Of a DNA stretch of 9,070 nt, positions 5,548 through 9,070 are shown piece after piece. Numbering within the stretch: the stretch's first letter is position 1; every line of letters starts with the position of its first letter. The notes beneath the pieces were generated by a model. It was not told the DNA's origin and ran no database searches. It was given only the letters and a program-made list of their open reading frames with translations. The stretch is from Candidatus Gottesmanbacteria bacterium CG_4_10_14_0_8_um_filter_37_24 (GTDB taxonomy: Bacteria > Patescibacteriota > Microgenomatia > 2-02-FULL-39-11): NCBI GenBank assembly GCA_002785215.1, contig PFMK01000089.1, forward strand, positions 1-9,070, in the 5' to 3' direction. A program made the position numbers and the translations under genes.

Positions 5548-7452
5548 ATGACATCGTTTATCTTCGTTCTCTTCATCGGACTTATAATCAGGCTTTTTCT
5601 CGTGGGCAATCCGGGTTTTATTGCTGATATTTCTTTCTGGAAATCCTGGAGCTTGGCGGCCGTTGACCACGGCATCGTCTGGACCACTTTTAACACGAAT
5701 ATAAACTATCCTCCCGGTTTTATTTATGTCCTATATGTCATGGGGAAAATCTATTCCTTTTTGGGAAACCCCCATGATTATAATGCCTACTGGTTGGAAA
5801 ATAACTTCGCTTTCCTGCTTGCCTCCAAATCCATAGCTATCGTCTCTGATATCATTATCAGCTGCATTATCTACTGGTTTTTTTCCCAGAAGGAGAAACT
5901 TAAACAATTAGGCATGTTAGATCTTACTGTTTTAATCCCAAATAGACGAAAACCGATTAACGAATCGAGCTTAGGTAATGTTTCGAGTTTCGAGTTTCGA
6001 GTTTCGAGTTTTATAGGAAAGCATCTTCCTCTATTCCTTGCCTCCGCTTTTTACTTAAATCCCATTGTTATTATCGATTCGGCACTTTGGGGACAGGTCG
6101 AGTCGTTCGGAATTCTGTTTACCATAATAGCCATACTTTTGATCTTTTACAGGCGTCCCGTACTGGCAGTAGCAATTTTCACTGTGGGTACTCTTATGAA
6201 GCTTCAAAATATCATCTATATTCCTCTCTTTTTCCTCTTTATTGCCAGATATTATGATATCAAAACGCTGATAAAGTGTCTGGCTTCTGGTGTTTTTACA
6301 TTTTTCTTGATCAATCTGCCCTTTGTGCTTTCAAATAATATGAACCAGGTTATTTATCTTTTGACTGTAAATAGCGACTATTTCCCGTGGTTATCCTTAA
6401 ATGCCCATAATCTCTGGTGGATAGTGGCAGGAGCACAAGGCATGCAGATAACTGACAGAATCACTGTATTAGGAATAATAAATGCCAAAACACTGGGTCT
6501 GTTGATTTTTTCTTCTTTTTATTTGCTAAGTACAATTCTCATCTACTTTAAACCGTCATTTAGAAATTTTCTTCTGTCGCTTACTTTTTCAATATTTGCT
6601 TTTTTCCTTTTTTCAACCCAAAGCCATGAACGCTACAGTTATCCTGTAATTGTTTTCCTCATTTTTCTCTATCCTTTTGTTGATAATTTATTATCAAAAG
6701 CCAACCGTCAATCAAATCCCCTGCTGTCTGAAAGAAAACATCTCTTTTTCCAGATTTTATATCTTCTTCTTACTATTTCCTTTTTTTTCAATATCCATAC
6801 CGGTTTGATCTTAAATTATCCTACTAATGGTATCTTTTTTTTGACAAAAATCACTACTCCGGTTCTGACGATAGTAAATTCATACGCTCTGATATTCCTA
6901 TTTATTGCACTTCTGCCTTTCATATTTTCACAAATATCAAAATCCTTCCTGTTTATACCGGTTATTTTCCTTACCTCGGCACTAACTTTTCTCCATTGGT
7001 CTTATCTCTCGTCCGGTAAAGTATCGCTTACTTCTTTTAACCCTATTGTCACCAAGCAGGACTTTGGTATCCTTCAGACTGATATGAGCACCAACTCATC
7101 TGCCGGTTGGAAAAAATGGAGCAGACTCTCGAGTAATTATTTTTTTTACAGAAAAGGTTTTGGGGTACATGCCAACTCCTATCTGGTGTTTGATATAAAC
7201 AGGAAATTCAGCCGTTTTGCGACGGACCTTGGAGTAGACACAGAAGCAGATACACCCGCATCGGTTGTTTTTAAAATATATGCCGACGGCAAGGAACTTT
7301 ATCAAAGCGGAAAAATGGGCCGGTTTGATTTCCCGAAACATACCCAAGTAGATGTAAAAAAAGTCAAAAGGCTGGAACTGGTGGTTACTGATGCCGGAGA
7401 CGGAATAAACAGTGATCATGCCGACTGGCTAAACCCAATACTTTATAAATAG
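5548..7452 (+). CDS. polytopic GT-C-type glycosyltransferase fused to a C-terminal NPCBM domain
   Basis: A 634-residue protein. The first membrane segment (residues 3-19) leads into a loop with D27 (GFIADISFWKSW) at the place of the catalytic aspartate of GT-C enzymes, followed by NYPPGFIYVLY (53-63) and, at 177-186, DSALWGQVES. These are signatures of mannosyltransferase-like integral membrane proteins that use polyprenyl-phosphate sugars. About ten hydrophobic segments extend to residue ~485. The soluble C-terminus (about 490-634) is an NPCBM/NEW2 carbohydrate-binding domain: GFGVHANS (537-544), the SVVFKIYADGKELY strand, and TDAGDGINSDHADW (614-627) are its hallmarks. The enzyme may bind its glycan acceptor with this outward-facing domain. 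Residues ~133-156 are encoded by a heptamer repeat and form an added polar loop. The ATG is fixed by the promoter 11 nt upstream. Sugar specificity is not readable from sequence. Confidence 0.78.
   Translation: MTSFIFVLFIGLIIRLFLVGNPGFIADISFWKSWSLAAVDHGIVWTTFNTNINYPPGFIYVLYVMGKIYSFLGNPHDYNAYWLENNFAFLLASKSIAIVSDIIISCIIYWFFSQKEKLKQLGMLDLTVLIPNRRKPINESSLGNVSSFEFRVSSFIGKHLPLFLASAFYLNPIVIIDSALWGQVESFGILFTIIAILLIFYRRPVLAVAIFTVGTLMKLQNIIYIPLFFLFIARYYDIKTLIKCLASGVFTFFLINLPFVLSNNMNQVIYLLTVNSDYFPWLSLNAHNLWWIVAGAQGMQITDRITVLGIINAKTLGLLIFSSFYLLSTILIYFKPSFRNFLLSLTFSIFAFFLFSTQSHERYSYPVIVFLIFLYPFVDNLLSKANRQSNPLLSERKHLFFQILYLLLTISFFFNIHTGLILNYPTNGIFFLTKITTPVLTIVNSYALIFLFIALLPFIFSQISKSFLFIPVIFLTSALTFLHWSYLSSGKVSLTSFNPIVTKQDFGILQTDMSTNSSAGWKKWSRLSSNYFFYRKGFGVHANSYLVFDINRKFSRFATDLGVDTEADTPASVVFKIYADGKELYQSGKMGRFDFPKHTQVDVKKVKRLELVVTDAGDGINSDHADWLNPILYK
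5945..6011. repeat. in-gene heptanucleotide repeat with GTTTCGA core
   Basis: Four perfect copies of GTTTCGA (5980-6007) plus a partial fifth lie inside the glycosyltransferase frame. Degenerate units in the same phase precede them (GACGAAA, ACCGATT and AACGAAT, sharing CGA at positions 3-5, from 5945). The repeat encodes a Ser/Phe/Arg/Glu-rich stretch (residues about 144-154) in a loop between membrane segments. Confidence 0.75.
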
Positions 7453-7477
7453 AATTAAGAATTATGAACATGAAAAG
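7450..7477. repeat. short degenerate heptad stretch across a gene junction
   Basis: From the TAG stop of the glycosyltransferase the sequence reads TAGAATT, AAGAATT, ATGAACA and then TGAAAAG, four units that mostly share GAA at positions 3-5. It therefore supplies both the stop of one gene and the start ATG (7464) of the next. It is short enough to be chance on its own and is listed because of the same period elsewhere. Confidence 0.3.
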
Positions 7478-9070
7478 ACTAACTACCATATTGGGCTATC
7501 TTATACTTACCGGAGCTATCTGTATTAATCTCTGGCTTTACTATCCCGAGACTCAAATCCTAGCCGACCCAAATGATAATATTTTCCAGTATTCCCTTAT
7601 CCAACGTACCGACTGGATTTGGCAAAATTATGGTTGTCCCCTATCACCTGCCTGCTTGCCAAATCTGACAGATCATGTAGTCACTGCCTGGGCTGAAGGA
7701 TATCCTTTACCTGTCTATTATCCACACATACCGCAAATCACTATTGTTTCCTCTTACCGCCTTTTAGCCAAACCAATTACTGGCTTTTTCCACCACAATT
7801 TCTCTTTATATGAGTACTATAATCTGACGAAATATCTGCTTCTTTGTCTTTTCCCTGTATTTGTCTTCTTGGCTCTAAAGGTCGTCGGATTCAACCCTCT
7901 TTCTGCAGCTCTTACTGCTTTTTTTGCCTCCAATTTCTCGACGGACGGGCTTTACGGTATAGATCCGCCAAGTTTCCTGTGGAGAGGTTACGGACTGACA
8001 TCCCAGCTTTATGCCATGGTTTTCTTCCCTCTTTCCATCGCTTTTATCCATAAATCAATGGCTAATTCCGCTAGAGAACGCATCTTTTCTAAAGAAAGTA
8101 TCCTTGCTGCAATTTTTCTGATACTTACGATATCCGGGCATTTGGGTATCGGTATTATAGGGTTAATTTCCACAGTACCGTTCATCTTTCTTGACGCGAG
8201 TAAGCATTCCTTGGGTTTAAGAATCAAAAAAATGATGGTTATATATATTCTGGTATTTGCGGCGCTTTCTTATTGGATAATCCCTATTCTACTTACAAAT
8301 AATTACCATATCATTTCTTTCTGGGATCCGATATGGAAATTCAACTCTTACGGATGGAAAGAGGTGGTAAAACAATTTCTGCAAGGGGAAATTTTCGATT
8401 TTGCCAGACCCTACCCTCTCATAACTTTGTTGGTCTTTATCGGTTTTTTTGTCTTATGCTTTAACAGCAATTTATTTCCCTTCGCCTTGCTTTTTCTCAT
8501 GTGGACACTTTTTTATTTCGGAAGAACGACATGGAACGGACTCCTGGATCTTATCCCGGGAATGAAGGATTTTCACCAGCACAGATTTATTGTCGGTATC
8601 CAAATGGCTGCCCTATTTCTAATACCGGCAGGAATAGATTACATCCTATGGCTTATACAAAGAATCAGTCGACTTGTAATACAATTAGAAAATTTAAAAT
8701 GCAAAATGCAAAATGTAAAATTACAATTAAAAATTAAAAACTTATTAGTTAGCTTTGTGAAGCATGACAAAATTTTCGCAGATCGCATAGGGAACCATGT
8801 ACTAACTATGAGTGTTAGTGATAATAAACACAATAAAACAAGCGATGATAACACAACGCACTATAAGAATCTGATATCTTGCGAGCAAGAAAATTTTATC
8901 AGCGAACAAAGCAATAGTTCATTAAAAAATATCATTTTCTATCTAATATTTTTTGTCCTTATCTCCACCCTTGGTTATTTTACTATCCAGCAAACAATAT
9001 CCTATGCCAAGCTTAACAACGAATGGATAAAACAGGCAAACAGTGCCTACCGTTATGACTATCAGAACTT
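7464..9070 (+). CDS. polytopic membrane protein of the PTPS-related type (probable GT-C-like), 3' end outside window
   Basis: The frame is open from ATG 7464 to the window edge (535 codons visible), so the C-terminus is missing. A membrane segment (residues 6-27) leads into a loop with D35 and D38 (ILADPNDNIFQY), followed by GYPLPVYYPHIPQ, a pattern common in this family. Later landmarks are FLWRGYGLTSQLYAMVFFP and DFHQHRFIVGIQMAALF, with repeated hydrophobic segments between them. These resemble the large 6-pyruvoyl-tetrahydropterin-synthase-related membrane domain proteins, which despite the name are not pterin enzymes and look like glycosyltransferases or glycan handlers. Residues about 407-488 are strikingly hydrophilic and Asn/Lys-rich, beginning with a repeat-encoded stretch, before another membrane helix (about 490-507). 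The start lies 11 nt after the preceding stop, so co-transcription is likely; there is no Shine-Dalgarno sequence, and the ATG two codons later is an alternative. Confidence 0.7.
   Translation, partial: MNMKRLTTILGYLILTGAICINLWLYYPETQILADPNDNIFQYSLIQRTDWIWQNYGCPLSPACLPNLTDHVVTAWAEGYPLPVYYPHIPQITIVSSYRLLAKPITGFFHHNFSLYEYYNLTKYLLLCLFPVFVFLALKVVGFNPLSAALTAFFASNFSTDGLYGIDPPSFLWRGYGLTSQLYAMVFFPLSIAFIHKSMANSARERIFSKESILAAIFLILTISGHLGIGIIGLISTVPFIFLDASKHSLGLRIKKMMVIYILVFAALSYWIIPILLTNNYHIISFWDPIWKFNSYGWKEVVKQFLQGEIFDFARPYPLITLLVFIGFFVLCFNSNLFPFALLFLMWTLFYFGRTTWNGLLDLIPGMKDFHQHRFIVGIQMAALFLIPAGIDYILWLIQRISRLVIQLENLKCKMQNVKLQLKIKNLLVSFVKHDKIFADRIGNHVLTMSVSDNKHNKTSDDNTTHYKNLISCEQENFISEQSNSSLKNIIFYLIFFVLISTLGYFTIQQTISYAKLNNEWIKQANSAYRYDYQN
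8682..8751. repeat. in-gene degenerate heptanucleotide array with AAAATGC core
   Basis: Ten 7-nt units in one phase run through the reading frame of the PTPS-related protein. The core is AAAATGC, AAAATGC, AAAATGT (8696-8716), followed by AT-only units such as AAAATTA and AAATTAA and flanked by CAATTAG-like units. It encodes a Lys/Leu/Gln/Asn-rich stretch (about residues 407-430) that begins an 80-residue hydrophilic insertion. Base composition here is much more AT-rich than the surrounding gene. Confidence 0.7.

Noticed and set aside
7096..7419. 107-codon minus-strand frame opposite the NPCBM domain
   Set aside because: It lies entirely within the well-supported glycosyltransferase/NPCBM gene on the other strand and has no recognisable motif or start signal.
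7844..8854. Several short frames on both strands (7844-8053, 8009-8227, 8501-8737, 8639-8854)
   Set aside because: All are shadows of the open plus-strand membrane-protein frame from 7464, which has family motifs throughout.

Overview
This AT-rich, gene-dense window looks like part of a small bacterial genome, most likely of the Candidate Phyla Radiation (Patescibacteria, Microgenomates-like). That placement is inferred from the gene repertoire: several very divergent polytopic glycosyltransferase-like proteins, a single-pass protein with a PsbP-like ectodomain, and a short AbiE-type defence operon. Near-leaderless promoters and scattered heptanucleotide repeats fit the same picture. TGA, TAA and TAG are all used as stops, so nothing suggests the UGA-glycine code of Gracilibacteria/Absconditabacteria. 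No rRNA, tRNA or single-copy marker gene is present to fix the lineage.

Positions 1-2766, minus strand: a compact defence-type operon read leftwards from a recognisable sigma70-like promoter (2766-2738) that is embedded in a symmetric four-half-site operator. The order is an AbiEi-like antitoxin/regulator (2701-1598), an AbiEii-like nucleotidyltransferase (1595-732), a small unknown gene interrupted by an in-frame TAG (735-460), and the N-terminal fragment of a beta-class (type III Mod-like) adenine DNA methyltransferase (463-5). The last two junctions are ATGA overlaps, so the four genes were built as one translationally coupled unit. The methyltransferase breaks off near position 78, where foreign-looking DNA with two hairpins begins, probably the end of an IS200/IS605 or REP-type element. 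The modification arm of the locus is therefore probably dead, and whatever lay beyond it is out of view.

Positions 2787-4444, minus strand: a 546-residue polytopic membrane protein with a soluble C-terminal domain, of glycosyltransferase-C type. It diverges from the next block across a 64-bp spacer.

Positions 4468-9070, plus strand: a membrane-anchored PsbP-like protein (4509-5213); a 334-bp intergenic region with an AT-rich inverted repeat and a 105-bp heptad-phased array; a membrane glycosyltransferase fused to a C-terminal NPCBM carbohydrate-binding domain (5548-7452); and the start of a PTPS-related polytopic membrane protein (7464 to the window end, open at the 3' side). These three and the minus-strand membrane protein probably work in cell-surface glycan assembly or protein glycosylation. 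The first two plus-strand genes each have a TGTTAAAAT extended -10 box 10-11 nt before the ATG, implying almost leaderless mRNAs.

The most unusual theme is degenerate tandem DNA with a strict 7-nt period but different unit sequences. It occurs at five places: two intergenic or gene-end sites (2787-2804, 5408-5512), a gene junction (7450-7477), and two sites inside reading frames (about 5945-6011 and 8682-8751), where it encodes hydrophilic insertions between membrane segments. It resembles the heptanucleotide STRR sequences known from cyanobacteria.
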